Shown piece by piece: positions 9,545-27,065 of a DNA stretch of 64,000 bases. This DNA comes from Colius striatus (Eukaryota; Chordata; Aves; Coliiformes; Coliidae). The notes under the pieces are model-generated. The model saw nothing but the letters and a program-made list of their open reading frames with translations. It ran no database searches and was not told the origin of the DNA. The number at the start of each line of letters is the position of its first letter. Positions within the stretch are counted from its first letter, which is position 1. Made by a program: the position numbers and the translations under genes. The stretch covers positions 8,468,001 through 8,532,000 of the forward strand of contig NC_084774.1 in NCBI RefSeq assembly GCF_028858725.1. Reading direction: 5' to 3'.

Positions 9545-12484
9545 ATGGCGGAGTCGGGGGGACCGCTGAGGCTGAAGGAGTGGCTGATCGCGCAGATCGA
9601 CAGCGGCCGGTACCCGGGGCTGCGCTGGGAGAACCGGCACCGGACGCTGTTCCGCATCCCCTGGAAGCACGCGGCCAAGCAGGATTACCGGCAGCAGCAG
9701 GACGCCGCGCTCTTCAAGGTACCGGCACCCCCCGGGAGACGGGAGCATCCCCTGGATCCCTGCCCGGCTACGTGCGCTCCCCGGGACCTCCCACTAGGCT
9801 CCGTGCACACCCTGGGACCCCCCATATGCCCTGAGAACATCCCCGAGACCCCCTGCCCGGCTCCAAGAGCATCCCCTGGATCCCCCTGCCCGGCTACGTG
9901 CGCTTCCCAGGACCTCCCACTAGGCTCCGTGCACACCCTGGGACCCTCCATATGCCCTGAGAACATCCCCGAGACCCCCTGCCCGGCTCCAGGAGCAACC
10001 CCGGGATCCCTCCACCTGGCTCCGTGCACACCCCCGCGGCTCCCCATTACACAGCCCTGTGTCCTGCCCCTCAGCTCCACAGCCCCAAGACCCTCTACCC
10101 AGCTCCATGCACACCTTCGGGGCTCTCCATTGCCCAGCTCCCCGTGCACTCCCCAGGGACACCCTCTTCAGCTCCCCAGGACACACAGCCCCGGCTCCCC
10201 ACTGCCCCCCAGCCCCCTTGGGCAGCAGAGTACTGGGACCAGGGCACGGCGCTGAGCACCCTCTGCCTGGCAGGCTTGGACTGTCTACAAGGGGAAGTAC
10301 CACGAGGGGATGGACAAAGCTGACCCCTCCACCTGGAAGACTCGTCTCCGCTGCGCCCTCAACAAGAGCACAGACTTCCAGGAGGTGCCTGAGAGGAGCC
10401 AGCTGGACATCTCTGAGCCCTACAAGGTGTATCAGATCATGTCTGATGGTGCCCACAACACAGGTACGTCCCTTCTGCTCCTCCTCCTCCTGTGCCAGAC
10501 TCAGGGCTGATGACTGCACTGGGCCTCCACAAGCCCTGTGTCCCATAGACACCATCCTTCCTCCCTGTTCCTCCTCCTCTGCAGATGTCACGGGTTCCTT
10601 CCCTGGGGCTGTTCCTGACTGGGAGATCAGTAGGTTTTCCTTACTCCCTGCAGAGAAGGATGGTGACATGTCCCCAGCCAGCAAAGATCCACAGGTGAGC
10701 CAGCCGCCTACCCTGTGCTGTCTGCCACAGGAGCTGCTTGTGTGCTGGAGGAGCCCCAAATCTCCCTTTATCTGCTAGTTGCCCCCTGCCTACATCCTGC
10801 CTGCATCCCCCCTGGCTCCCTTGAGCATCCTTGCAGGTCCCTGTGCTGGTCCCCTGCAGGTCATCCTTGCAGGTCCCCTGCTGCCAGACTCAGGCTGGGG
10901 ATGTGTGGGCACATGGGGTGTGTGACAGAGGCAGGAGCCTGCTCAGGGCCCTCCTCTGCTGCCTCGGCCCTCACAGCAGCTGCTCTCCTCCCCAGGCCAG
11001 TGCCACCAGCAGTCCGGAGAGCCAGAAGGACACAGTGGAGAAGTGGCACGTGTGTCCACAGACCCCGCTGTCTGCCCACCTGGCTGAACGAGGTGAGGAG
11101 GGTCCCTGGCAGTGGGATGGGGCTGGGGACAGGGAGCACACACTGCCCAGCCTGGGGATGGGGGATGGAGGCTGGGACTGGGGCCTCCTGCCCCAGTGAA
11201 GCTGCTTAAGAGCTTTAATAAGGCCCAGTAATGAGCAGCAGCAGTGGGAAAGACCTTGCTGCCCACCTGGCCCAGGACAGCACCTGGGAGCCCCTGGGGA
11301 CAGCTGTCCACATCCCTTTTCCACCTCATCTCTACCCTGGCCCAGGCTGCCACATGAGGGGAGCCTTCTGCGCCTGGGACCCGACCCACAGCCACCTCCT
11401 CCCCAGACTCCCATCCTACCTGCTCATGGAGGACGTCAGCCACTCAGGTAGGAGCCGCTCTGACCGGGCAATGCCCCAGGTGGTCCCGTCAGACCAGACT
11501 GCCCACGAGCTGACCATCCCCTCCCCTCCCCTCCCCTCCCCTCCCCTCCCCTCCCCTCCCCTCCCCTCCCCTCCCCTCCCCTCCCCTCCCCTCCCCTCCC
11601 CTCCCCTCCCCTCCCCTCAGACTGCTGGCTCCACATCCGCCTGTACTACTGCGACGTGCTGGTGAAGGAGGTGACGACGCACACGGCCGAGGGCTGCCGC
11701 ATCACGTCCCGCGCTGTGCCGGCCGACAGCGAGCGGCTCTACGGCCCGTCCTGCATGGAGCAGGTGGAGTTCCCGTCGCCGCGGGCACTGGGCGGCACCG
11801 GCCACGGCGCCGCCATGGCACACGTGCTGCAGCAGCTCCTGCCGCACCTGGAGCGCGGGGTGCTGCTGTGGGTGGCGCCCGAGGGGGTCTTCATGAAGCG
11901 CCAGTGCCAGGGCAGGGTGTACTGGAACGGGCCGCTGGCTCCACACAAGGACTGGCCCAACAAGCTGGAGAGGGAGAAAACCTACAAGCTGCTGGACACG
12001 CAGCAGTTCCTGCAGCGTAAGTGCCCACGCGGCAGCCCCTGCCCCGGCAGACCCCGATGCCCTCGGCAATGGGGGCAGGTTTGGCCCCAGCTCTGTACTG
12101 TGGGGCTGTGGGGTACCCTGACAGGGCCGGTGTCTTGCAGAGCTGCGGGAGTACCTGAGCCACGGGCAGCCCACGCCGCAGTACCAGATCCACCTGTGCT
12201 TCGGGGAGGAGTATCCCACCAGCACCGGCCACCACCTCCAGAAGCTCATCATGGCCCACGTGAGTAGGCAGCAGGGCTGGCGCTGGTGGCTGTGGGGCAC
12301 ACGGGCACGTGCCACCTGCTCCACGGGCGCTGTGCCTCTGCAGGTGGAGCCGGTGTTCGCGCGGGAGCTCTTCCATCACGCCCAGCGCATGGGACCGACG
12401 CTGCTCCACGGTTCCCCCCAGCCCTATGCCCCCGGTGCCTCCAGCCACATCATCCGCGTCCTCAAACAGCTCTGCCAACCCTGA
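9545..12484 (+). CDS. IRF10: IRF10, interferon regulatory factor 10
   Basis: Transcription factor of the interferon regulatory factor family, acting in the nucleus on ISRE DNA. Coding exons are 9545-9718, 10274-10463, 10585-10694 (or 10654-10694), 10996-11092, 11346-11447, 11621-12016, 12141-12259 and 12344-12484: 1329 nt, 442 residues, or 419 with the downstream acceptor of exon 3. The DNA-binding domain, about residues 6-115, carries the five-tryptophan repeat at W13, W28, W40, W60 and W79 (IPWKHAAKQDY, DPSTWKTRLRCALNKS). The middle is a weakly conserved linker. The IRF-association domain begins near LHIRLYYCDVLVKEVT and runs through WNGPLAPHKDWPNKLE to IHLCFGEEYP. The ATG at 9545 was chosen because the family N-terminus follows directly. 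The final introns are very short (124 and 84 bases). A polyadenylation signal lies at 12804-12809. IRF10 is intact in birds and fish but lost in primates. Confidence 0.93.
9744..10030 (+). repeat. ~124-bp tandem repeat in IRF10 intron 1
   Basis: Two nearly identical copies begin at about 9744 and 9868 (AGCATCCCCTGGATCC...), and a diverged partial third begins near 9993. Each contains GGCTACGTGCGCT, CTAGGCTCCGTGCACACC and CATATGCCCTGAGAAC. The array takes up much of the first half of intron 1. It is non-coding; an open frame passes through it only because of base composition. Confidence 0.85.
11516..11618 (+). repeat. (CCCTC)n pentanucleotide array abutting an IRF10 splice acceptor
   Basis: About 20 uninterrupted CTCCC units fill more than half of the 173-base intron 11448-11620 and run directly into the CAG acceptor of the exon starting at 11621. 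The array therefore is the polypyrimidine tract. The other strand reads (GGGAG)n, which could form G-quadruplexes. Confidence 0.97.
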
Positions 12485-12803
12485 GCCTGGGCCGGCACCA
12501 CACAATAGCTCAGTCGCAACAAGAACCTTGGAGCAGGCTGCCCTGCAGCCCCACAGCCCCGGGCGCTGCGGTGTGTGGCGGGGTGCTGAGCGCCGCGGGG
12601 TGCTGAGCGCCACGGGGCCGGGCGCAGGCGGGCACTGGCTGGGGCAGGCGGCTGCTCCTCCCACACAGACCATCGCTGTGTTTATTCCCCGGGACCCCCG
12701 GGCTGGGATTGGCCACATGCTTGTTTGGTGAGGAGGCAGAGCTGGGGCAGAGCCGGGGCAGAGCCGGCTCCATCCTCTGGACTTGCCGTTAGCGAACCTC
12801 AGC

Positions 12804-12809
12804 AATAAA
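12804..12809 (+). terminator. IRF10: IRF10 polyadenylation signal
   Basis: Canonical AATAAA about 320 bases after the IRF10 stop, followed by a GT-rich stretch (GGCTGTGTTTTGG) suited to the downstream element. Confidence 0.7.
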
Positions 12810-12829
12810 GGCTGTGTTTTGGTACCACT

Positions 12830-13633
12830 GGCTCCGGTGTCGGGGGGGCACCTGCTCTACCAGCAGCCTGGGGGGCTGGGGCTGGTGCAAGGTGGGCACA
12901 GGCAGCTGAGGGAGCTGTACCCAGGCAGAACCTCAGTCTGCAAGCACAGCCAGCTCAGCCCCAGCCATGGGGGACAGTGTGGGCCACCTCCCCTGCCCCT
13001 GTGCTGCCTCCAGACCTGCCCTGCCCCTGGTTCTGGCAGTGGTGAGGTGCCCATTAGCAACATGGAATCCTGTCCCAAAGGTGCCTCAGTTTCCCCTGGT
13101 GAGTGGAGCAAGGAGGCTTCTGGGAGGCAGATGCTGTGCTGCACCCTAGAGGCAGCGTCCTGGCTGGGCACGGTGCAGGGACTGGGCACAGAGCAGAGAC
13201 CTGGCATGGTGCAGAGCATCCAGCACAGTCCCAGGCTGGAGGGCACTGGGGTGGGCAGGGGTCTGGTGGGGAGCCGAGGGCCGGCAGCAGCCCCGCTGCT
13301 CAGCCCCCACCATCCCCAGCTGGGGCCCAGCTGCACACCGTGAGCAGGATGAAACTCGGGTCGTGGGAACCTCCCGTGGGAAGAGGGACAGAGGGAGCCG
13401 GAGGCTGGGGACGCCGCGGCCGTGCCAGCTCCAGGGCTTGGCGCATCCGTCCGTCCGCCCGCAGGGACCGGCGCTGGACGGCAGAGCCCCGCTCCGCCCT
13501 GGGCGGCCCCGGAGAGGAGGGGCCGGCCGCCCCCTCGCCGCCCGGGAGCAGGAGGCTGGGCCGCCGGCGGGTTTTAACGGGGCCGTCCCGGGGGCCGGGC
13601 GGCAGAGCGGGAGGACGGCGGCCGGGCAGGAGG
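12830..13633. other. IRF10-FOXS1 intergenic region and FOXS1 5' region
   Basis: About 800 bases between the IRF10 polyadenylation site and the FOXS1 start. CpG density rises sharply from about 13420, as in a promoter. A frame in phase with FOXS1 stays open from 13103, but it shows no family similarity before the ATG at 13634. Confidence 0.5.
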
Positions 13634-14957
13634 ATGCAGCCGGACCTCCCCGTCGGCGACGCGGCTCTGCGCAGCCCCCCGGCCCCCGAGCCGACCGGCG
13701 GCTCCTTCCCCAGCGCCGAAGCCACCAAACCACCCTACAGCTACATCGCCCTCATCACCATGGCCATCCAGAGCGCGCCCGACAAGCGCATCACGCTCAG
13801 CGGCATCTACCGCTACATCATGGGCCGCTTCACCTTCTACCGCGACAACAAGCAGGGCTGGCAGAACAGCATCCGCCACAACCTGTCCCTCAACGAGTGC
13901 TTCGTCAAGGTGCCCCGCGACGACAAGAAGCCCGGGAAGGGCAACTACTGGACGCTCGACCCCGACTGCTACAACATGTTTGAGAACGGCAGCTTCTTGC
14001 GGCGGCGCCGGCGCTTCACCAGGAAGAGGGGCTTCTGCCACACGCCGGGGGACGAGGGGGACGAGGGGCGCGGGAAGCCCCCCAGGCAGCGGGCACGGGG
14101 GCCGACTGTCGCCACGCTGCCCGAGGAGGGGAAGGACGAGGGGGGCTACGGCTCGGCCCTGGGCACGGGGCGCCTGCCGAGCCCCCCCACGCTGCCCGAG
14201 GGTGCCGGGGCGCCGGGGTGCGCCGAGCCCTGCGCCCGGCGGCAGCTGCCCAAGGGCGGGCAGCCCTGCCGGTACCTGCCCGACGTGCCGCAGCCCAAGG
14301 GGCCGTTCTTTGCCGCCCACGAGAGCCGCCCGCCCAAGGAGACTGTCTTCGGGGGGCTCCCGGCAGCGCTGCCCCGGCCAGGTCAGTACCCGCTGCCCAG
14401 CGAGCGCCCGGCGCCTCATCCTGCCCTTCTGCCCACCCAGCCCAGGGACCCCCCCCAGGACTCCCCGGCCCCCCCGGGCACCCCCCCGGGGCAGCTGGAA
14501 GGCGAGGAGCTGCCTATCCCAGGGCTAGGGCCAGGCCAGCCCTTTGGGCAGGTGCCCCCAGCGTTCCCCGGCACCCTCCTGGGCACGGGCAAGCCCCCCC
14601 CGTCCTGTTTCCTGGAGGGGGAGGGCTATGCACAGCCCCCCCTGCCGGTTTTCGGCTCCTTCGGCCGGCCGGGGCCCGAGGCGCTGGGTGGCAGCTTCCA
14701 GTGCCGGGTGCAGGCGCTGCGGCTCTGCGTGAAGGAGCGGCCATGCAGCGCTGCGCTGGAGCATCTCCTGGCCGCGACCCCCCCCGGCCCCCACTGCCTC
14801 CCGCCAGCCTCCCTTTGGGGCCGTGGGGCCGCGGGTGGGTGAGCAGAAGGAGCCGTGGGGGCCGGTGGGCACCGTCCCGCTGCAGGGGGCCGGTGGGTAC
14901 CCGCTGGGGCTGCCCCCCTGCCTCTACCGGACACCCGGCATGTTCTTCTTCGAGTGA
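13634..14957 (+). CDS. FOXS1: FOXS1, forkhead box S1 (apparent one-base frameshift near the 3' end)
   Basis: Single-exon forkhead transcription factor; in mammals it is expressed in neural-crest derivatives, sensory neurons and perivascular cells. The forkhead domain spans about residues 32-125: [15 protein letters not shown], recognition helix [38 protein letters not shown] and the basic wing [10 protein letters not shown]. The ATG at 13634 fits the family start (MQ-P-); the frame is open upstream, so a longer start is not formally excluded. The middle is proline-rich. The frame as given stops at 14842 after 402 residues, yet the conserved FOXS1 ending (EQKEPW..., then [19 protein letters not shown]) follows in the +1 frame and stops at 14955-14957. 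One extra base, most simply in the C8 run at 14778-14785, explains this. Without it the protein would be 440 residues, against about 330 in human. The polyadenylation signal is at 14976. Confidence 0.92.
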
Positions 14958-14975
14958 GGGACGCCCCAAGCACCG

Positions 14976-14981
14976 AATAAA
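14976..14981 (+). terminator. FOXS1: FOXS1 polyadenylation signal
   Basis: AATAAA 19 bases after the downstream-frame stop at 14957, giving a very short 3' UTR. Its position supports 14957, not 14842, as the true end of the coding region. Confidence 0.75.
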
Positions 14982-14989
14982 GCACATTC

Positions 14990-17900
14990 CCCAACGCTGC
15001 CTCTGTGGTCTCTGCGCCCTGCTTGGGGTGGGCAGCGGGCAGGGGTGAGCTGGGGAACCTCTGCCCCAGCCCGGCTGCTGGCTGGGGGACCTGAGCCCCT
15101 GAGGCCACCCAGTGCAGCCCCTCCATCAGCCGTCACCGACCGGATGGTGAGGCCATGGGGGGACGAGGCACAGCCTGGGTCAGGGCACCCTTATCCAGGT
15201 CCCATGTCCCTGGGATGTGCTGGGGACATGGTTTTGCATGGACCCCCAGAGCCTCAGCCTGGGGTAGCAGGAGGAAACCTCACCCCGAGGAGCAGGGGAA
15301 TGTGCTGCAACAGGAGCGAGAGCCCACAGAGCCCCGGCCAGGGTGCTGTGCCTGGGGCTGCTCAAAGTGCCTCTCGTGGCACAACGGGCACCAGCCTCAG
15401 CACGTGGCTCTACTCACACACCCATATGGGCCCTGAGAGACCAGGGAGAAGAGACAGTGGCACCGTGGGGGGACAGGGCTCCATCCCCATCCCTGCCCAG
15501 GGCTGTGCCAGTGCATGCCAGGGTCCCACCAGGTCCCTGCAGATACCCTGAGGCCGGGGCACCCCCAGAGCAGGGCTGTGCCAGGGGCTGTGGCTGGGAT
15601 GGGAATGGAGGGGAAAGTGGATTCCTCTGATCTGAATCACTCTGGGCAGCTGCCGGTGAGAGGCACAGGCTGAATCAGCGCTGCTGGCACCAGGCTGGCA
15701 CTGGGGCCTGTCCCAGACAGCTGAGCTTGGGGCGCTGGGTGGGCTAGAGTCTCCACACAGCTCCAGGCTGGGAGCAGCCCACCAGCCCCATCCCCCCCAG
15801 GCCACCAGGACAGCATCTCCACAGGGCTGGATTGGGGCCAGAGCAGTGCCGGCAAGGTAGAGGGGCTCTGCCCACACCCTCATCCAGCCCACCCCTGCCT
15901 GGGAGACGGGGGACCCCCAGGAGCAGCAGTGCCCAGGCCCCACGGCACCAGCAGCCACAGGGCAGGCACGGGGTGAGAACGCCAGGCTGCAGGGGTCCTC
16001 CACACTGCTGTGGGGAGAGGGTTTGTGGCACAGCCCCGTGGCCCCCCAAAGCTGCAGGACCCCAGCTTGGCCAGTCCTGGGGGGTCTCTGCGGGGGCTGC
16101 GCTGGCACTAAGGGACAGTGCTGGCGTCACTCAGGGACCAAGAGCACCACAGCCACGTCAGCCCCGTTATCAGCCCCCAGACACACTCTGCTGAGCTGTG
16201 GCCACATCCCAACCCCGCGCAGGGCAGGGGGGGGCTGCCCTCCACATCAGAGACGGGACAGGAGGGGATAGGACAGGGCAGGACAGGACGGCCACTCAGC
16301 CCTGGGCCTCTCCATTCTCTCGTTTTTTTTTCCCCTCCCCAGTGAAAAACAATATTTGAGCGCCTACATCATGCTGTGGCGTCTCCGGCGCGGCGGCGAG
16401 CGCCTGACCTCAGCCCCCTCCTTCCCGTGCTCCCCGGGGGCGCGGGAGGAAGCCGCGGCCGCGGCCGTGCCCGGGGGCCGTCTGGTTCCCACGCAGCGTG
16501 GTCGGGCCCAGCGCCCTCCACAGCGCCCGCCCCAGCGCCTGGGAAGGACACACGGCCCCGGCCCTGTGCCGTGCCATCCCGCTGCCCCCTCCAGCTGCAG
16601 CTCCTGGGGATGGGGTGGGGATGGGGATGGGGTGGGGATGGGGATGGGGACCCCCGTCCCACAGAGCCCTGGGACACGCAGACCGGGGCCATCCACTCTC
16701 CTCCCCACGCCCGTCCCGGCTCCTGGCCGTGGGCTCGCTGCTCTCCCTGCCCTGCCTCCTCCCCAGCTCTCAGCTCGCAGTGGGTGGCCTGGCCACTGGC
16801 CCCTGGCCCACTTGCCCGCTCCCATCATGGGCTGTGCCGCATCTGGGGACCGGGCTGCACCCAGTCATGGGGCAAACCTCCTGTGGGTGCCAGCACGGGT
16901 CTGCCAGCTCCCCTTCCCTCCCTGGGCTGCCCTCGGGGCCCTTGGCTGGTGCAGGCAGGGTGGGTGCCATAGGGATGGGCTGCAGCAGGGCTGGGCAGAG
17001 GCTGCTCCATGGGAGTGCTCAGGGCTGTGGGGACAGATGCTGTGGACACGTTGTGTGGAGCCCAGGCTGTGCTGTGTGGCCATGGGGGTGACGGAGACCC
17101 CCCATACGAGGGATGGCACTGCTGTACCTGTGTGTGCCTGATGCAGCCTGTGCTGGAGCAGGACCAGCTCTGTCTCTGTGCCCAGCATCCCCAGCAGGAC
17201 CCGTCCCCTCCCCACGGCTCTGGGTGCTCCAAGGCTCTGTCCTGCCTCTGGGAGCACAGGCTGGGGCTATGGCTGCTTCCACGGCTGCTAGTCCCACATC
17301 CCCTTTCCTCTGGGCTCGATGGAGGTGTGATGGGTACTCCTGTGGGGTCCTGGGGCAGGGGAGAAGCCAAAAGTGAGCTGTGGGGCAGGGATCCCCCACC
17401 CTGGGCTCGGGGCACGGTGATGTGCCAGTGCCCGTCCATCCCCACGCCCCAGCCAGGCACTGGCAGGGCTGCAGCCAGGAATTGATGCCTCAGAGCAGCT
17501 CAGAGTCCCGGGAGCATCCAGGGGCAGCGGCCGGGCCAGCAGGAGCACGGGCCACCCCGCAGCGGGGCCCTGCAGCCCCCACGCTCTGCCGGGGCCCGGC
17601 AGGAAGGAGACGTCAGCGCTGCGCAGCGTAACTCGAACCAGATGGGGCTGCGCTGGCGGCCGCCGACAGGCACCGGCCGGAGGAACGGCGGCACGGCCCC
17701 GCTGCCCGAACTGCTTCGGGGCCAGGGGCAGCCCCAGAGCACCGAGGGGCAGCAGCCTCCCACCAGCCTTGGCCTGGGCATCCCACCCCGCTTGAGTAGC
17801 TGCTGACGCTGTGAGGACACCAGCCCTCCCTCCCTCCCTCCGGCAGCCTGAGGTGCTCTGAGCCAGTCCCTGCTGCGCTGGGAGCTGCACAGCTCTGCCT

Positions 17901-18060
17901 CTCCAGCACAGCTGGGACCCCTCTGTCCCCTCAGCCCCGGGGACAGGACACCCTGTCCCTCGCTCACCTGCAGCCCTCAGACTGCAGCCACAGGGCTCAG
18001 GGGGCCGGGAGCAGGGGTGAGGCTGGGAGCCAGAAGCAAGGGCAGCAGGGGCTGCGGGCA
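14990..18060. other. FOXS1-MYLK2 convergent intergenic region
   Basis: No gene was recognised in 3 kb between two convergent genes. The region is GC-rich. It holds a GGGGATGGGGTG-type simple repeat at about 16611-16652, a T-rich tract at about 16322-16335 followed by an AT-richer patch (AACAATATTTGAGC), and a CpG-dense patch at about 17560-17720. Open frames here look like composition artefacts. Confidence 0.5.
16611..16652 (+). repeat. GGGGAT/GGGGTG simple repeat
   Basis: Seven consecutive six-base units of GGGGAT or GGGGTG type. Runs of four G at short spacing could form G-quadruplexes on the plus strand. Non-coding. Confidence 0.85.
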
Positions 18061-18065
18061 GACCT

Positions 18066-19545
18066 GTACATTTATTTACAAGAGGGTGAGAGTTGGGCAG
18101 GACGGTGGCATTGAGCTGTGTCCCCTACTGGGGGTGAGGGATGAAACTGAAGCCAAGGGTGCTCTGGGAGGCTGATGCCTCCCACCATCTCTCCCCAGGT
18201 TTTTTCCAGCAAACACACAGTCCTGGCTCGGGGGGGGCTCAGCCACAGCAAAAGCCAAAGTTGGAGGGCAGGGGGAGCCTGAGACCCCTCCAACAGCCCC
18301 CCCCCATCTCACTCCCCACCGCAGTCGGGGCTGGAAGGTGTAAAGCCCGGGGGCTGTCCCTCCTCCAGCAGCCCTGGGGAGCCTCGAGGGGTGCAGGCAG
18401 CAGGGAAGAGGGTCAGGGTGAGGCAGAGGAGGAGGCAGAGCACCCGCACCCCGCAGAGCGATCGGTCCCGCAGAGCCCCGGGAGCAGGGGGCGGCCGCAG
18501 CCCCCGCGCCGCGGTTCCTGTGTGTTGGTGGTCGGGGCGGGAGCGGTGCTCGCGGGGGAGCCGCTGCAGCTGCTCTGCATTACGGCCGCCTCGCTCATCT
18601 TGATCTGGCGGGGACGGGTGAAGCAAAGGTTGTGTTTTCCCCCCGCTGGCAAAGCCGAAGGGCAGGGAGGGCAGGAGGAACACAAAGCCTCCTTCTTCCC
18701 GCGCTGGCTCCCAGCCGGGGACGCTGCTGGAAGCGTGCTCACCGCTTCCTCCCTTCCTGTGCGAGCAACAGATCGGGGCCAGATCCGTCCCGCGCAGCCG
18801 GTGAGGAGGAGCCCCAGCCCCGGTGCCAAAGTGCCAGGGTGACGGTCCGTGCCAGCCCTCCGGCATCCCCGCGCCGAGCCCCGGGGCGGGGAAGGGAGGT
18901 CGGGCAGCTCGGGCTCCAGGGACAGCGAAGGCAGGGGAGGGCTGCAGCATTTACAGGCAGAGCACACAAGTCTTGGGTCCGAGGCAGCGGCAAGCGCAGA
19001 GCAGCCCTGGGAGCGGGGGCTCGCACCAACCCGACCCGGAGCCTCTGAGGTCCCGGCAAGGAAGCAGAGATGCTGCTGGTCGAGCATCACGCAGCTGGGC
19101 CAGAGTGAAATCAGGAATCAGCGCTCAGCAGCAGCCTCAAAGTCCGAAGAAATCCGGAATGGGGAGGGCTGGAGCCCCGCAGGTCGCTGCCGACCCCCAG
19201 CAGCGGGTCCCCGGCGCCGCGCCGGGTGCGGGACAGAGCCCGGCGGGTCCCGGTCCCCGAGCAGTCCCTCGGGCGCTGGGTGCCAGGGCAGGGGCAGCCC
19301 CAGGAAACGTGGCAGAGCAGCGGTGGTGGTGGCACAGAGCAGGGGCACAGCGTGTGCCGCAGCAGCGCGGGGTCCGGAGCAGGCACCCGGCAGCAGCACG
19401 GGCAGGGAAGGGGCTGCGCGGCTCCAGCCCTCGGCCCCGTGGTGGAAGTGAGGACCCCCCTGAGGTCCTGCTGCTGTCCAGAAGCAAGACTGATGTGAGA
19501 TCCTCTCAAGCAGTCCCTCTCTGGCCTCGTGGCTCCGAGCCCTGC
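18066..19545 (-). other. MYLK2: MYLK2 3' UTR
   Basis: From the MYLK2 stop (TCA on the plus strand, 19546-19548) down to the first minus-strand AATAAA, which reads TTTATT at 18071-18076. No nearer canonical signal was seen, so a 1.5 kb 3' UTR is proposed. It is unusually CpG-rich at about 18440-19450. Confidence 0.5.
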
Positions 19546-25633
<6,088 letters not shown>

Positions 25634-26427
25634 GGGGGCTCTCTGGGCAGGAGGCGGCTCTCTGGGGCGCTCCCTGTTCAGCGATGCTCCTGTGGAAGGG
25701 AACAGAAGCTGAGGGCTCCAGGGTCCCACCACCCCACAGAGGGACACGGCGGGAGGGGCTCAGCCAGCCAGGACCGTGCCCCTGCCGCCGGCCCCACGCA
25801 GCCACCGCTCCCTCGCACCGTCCCATTGGGGCCCCACATCTGCCCAGCCGTGGGTCTGGCACTGGCGCCTGTCGCTGCCACAGGGCCAAGCTGAGGCCAC
25901 GTCTTCCCATGGCTGGGCAGGAGCCGGCAGCTCCAGCCCCAGGCTGCCAGGGAGGGGAGCATCCCCAGCACAGCAGAGCCCCAGCTGCACAGGGACATGC
26001 AGACCCCTGGCCCCAGCAGCCACCCAGCTCCCTGCACAGCCCTGCCACAGTCCCCAGCAAAGGGACCTGCTGATGCCCATGTATCTGCACGAGCTGCCAC
26101 CCTGTCCCCTCCAGCCCAGCACCCGATCCCCAAATCCCTGCTCCACTGCCCAGCCACCTCCCCTCATCCTGCTCCACAACAGCCCCCTTTGCAGCCATCC
26201 AGAGCCCAGGACAGCCCAGGCCTAGGAACAAACCCACTGGTGACCATCCCAGTGTCTTGCTGGGACCGGAGCTACAGCAGCCAATTCCCAGCTGAGCAAT
26301 CCCGTCTCCTGCAGCTCAGCGCAGGGAGCCCACAGGGACAGAGCCTGCGCTTGTCCTGGGGTCGGGGGCTCTGCCGCCCCCAGGTCCTCCCAGTGCTGCG
26401 CCCCAGGGTCCCCTCCAGCCCCTTTAC

Positions 26428-26515
26428 CTGTGTCCCAGTGCAGAGTGGGGAGGGCAGCATCGCACTGCGCCAGCGCCCGCGGGAGCAGCCTCTTCTAGCC
26501 CGGCTGTAACGGAGC
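26428..26515 (-). promoter_or_regulatory. MYLK2: Putative MYLK2 non-coding first exon and promoter region
   Basis: On the minus strand a good donor (CAG then GTAAAGG) ends a candidate exon at 26428. The partner acceptor would be the one before the coding exon, near 25690. An ATG in this exon opens only a short frame that ends soon after the junction, so it would be 5' UTR. Two CAGCTG E-boxes lie nearby (about 26287 and 26311), though downstream in gene orientation. The exon start is not determined. Confidence 0.35.
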
Positions 26516-27065
26516 CGGATTAGTGCGGGCACAGGGGGATCCGTTACAGCAGCGGCACCGTCCCGCTTCGCCTTTCCCAGCACCTGTCGCTGCTGGAGCC
26601 CGTTCAAAGGACACAGCCCTGCCCCGGCCCTGGCCTGGCCCTGGCCACAGCAGCACCCACTAACAGCACAGGGGGGTAACTTGGCCAAGTGCTTCCAAGG
26701 TGCCCACAGGTGGCACTGGGCAGCCAGTGGCCACCCCCTGGGGATGGTGGCCGGGAGCTGGCGGTGACAGTGCTGGTCAGTGTGCCACTGAGATGCCACA
26801 GTGCCCACGCTGTAGCCCTTGGGGAAAGCAGCCCCCAAGGACCCCTGGGCATGAGGAGATACCCAAGGGCACCAGCGGCTCCAGGCACGGATGCCCAGCC
26901 CACCTGGGAACTGGTCACTGGCTGGTGGCTGCAGCCTGCCCCAGCACTCACTTAAGAGACTGTTTTCCTGCAAAAGAAAGTGTTTTGGGGATCAGAGAAA
27001 GAAACGAAGGAGCTGGGGGCTGCCAGAGGGAGCAGCCTGTGTGTGGGTGCTGCACAGGCATCGTC

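Noticed and set aside
13103-13633. In-frame extension upstream of FOXS1
   Set aside because: Open only because of composition; FOXS1 proteins start close to the ATG at 13634, and the extension has no similarity.
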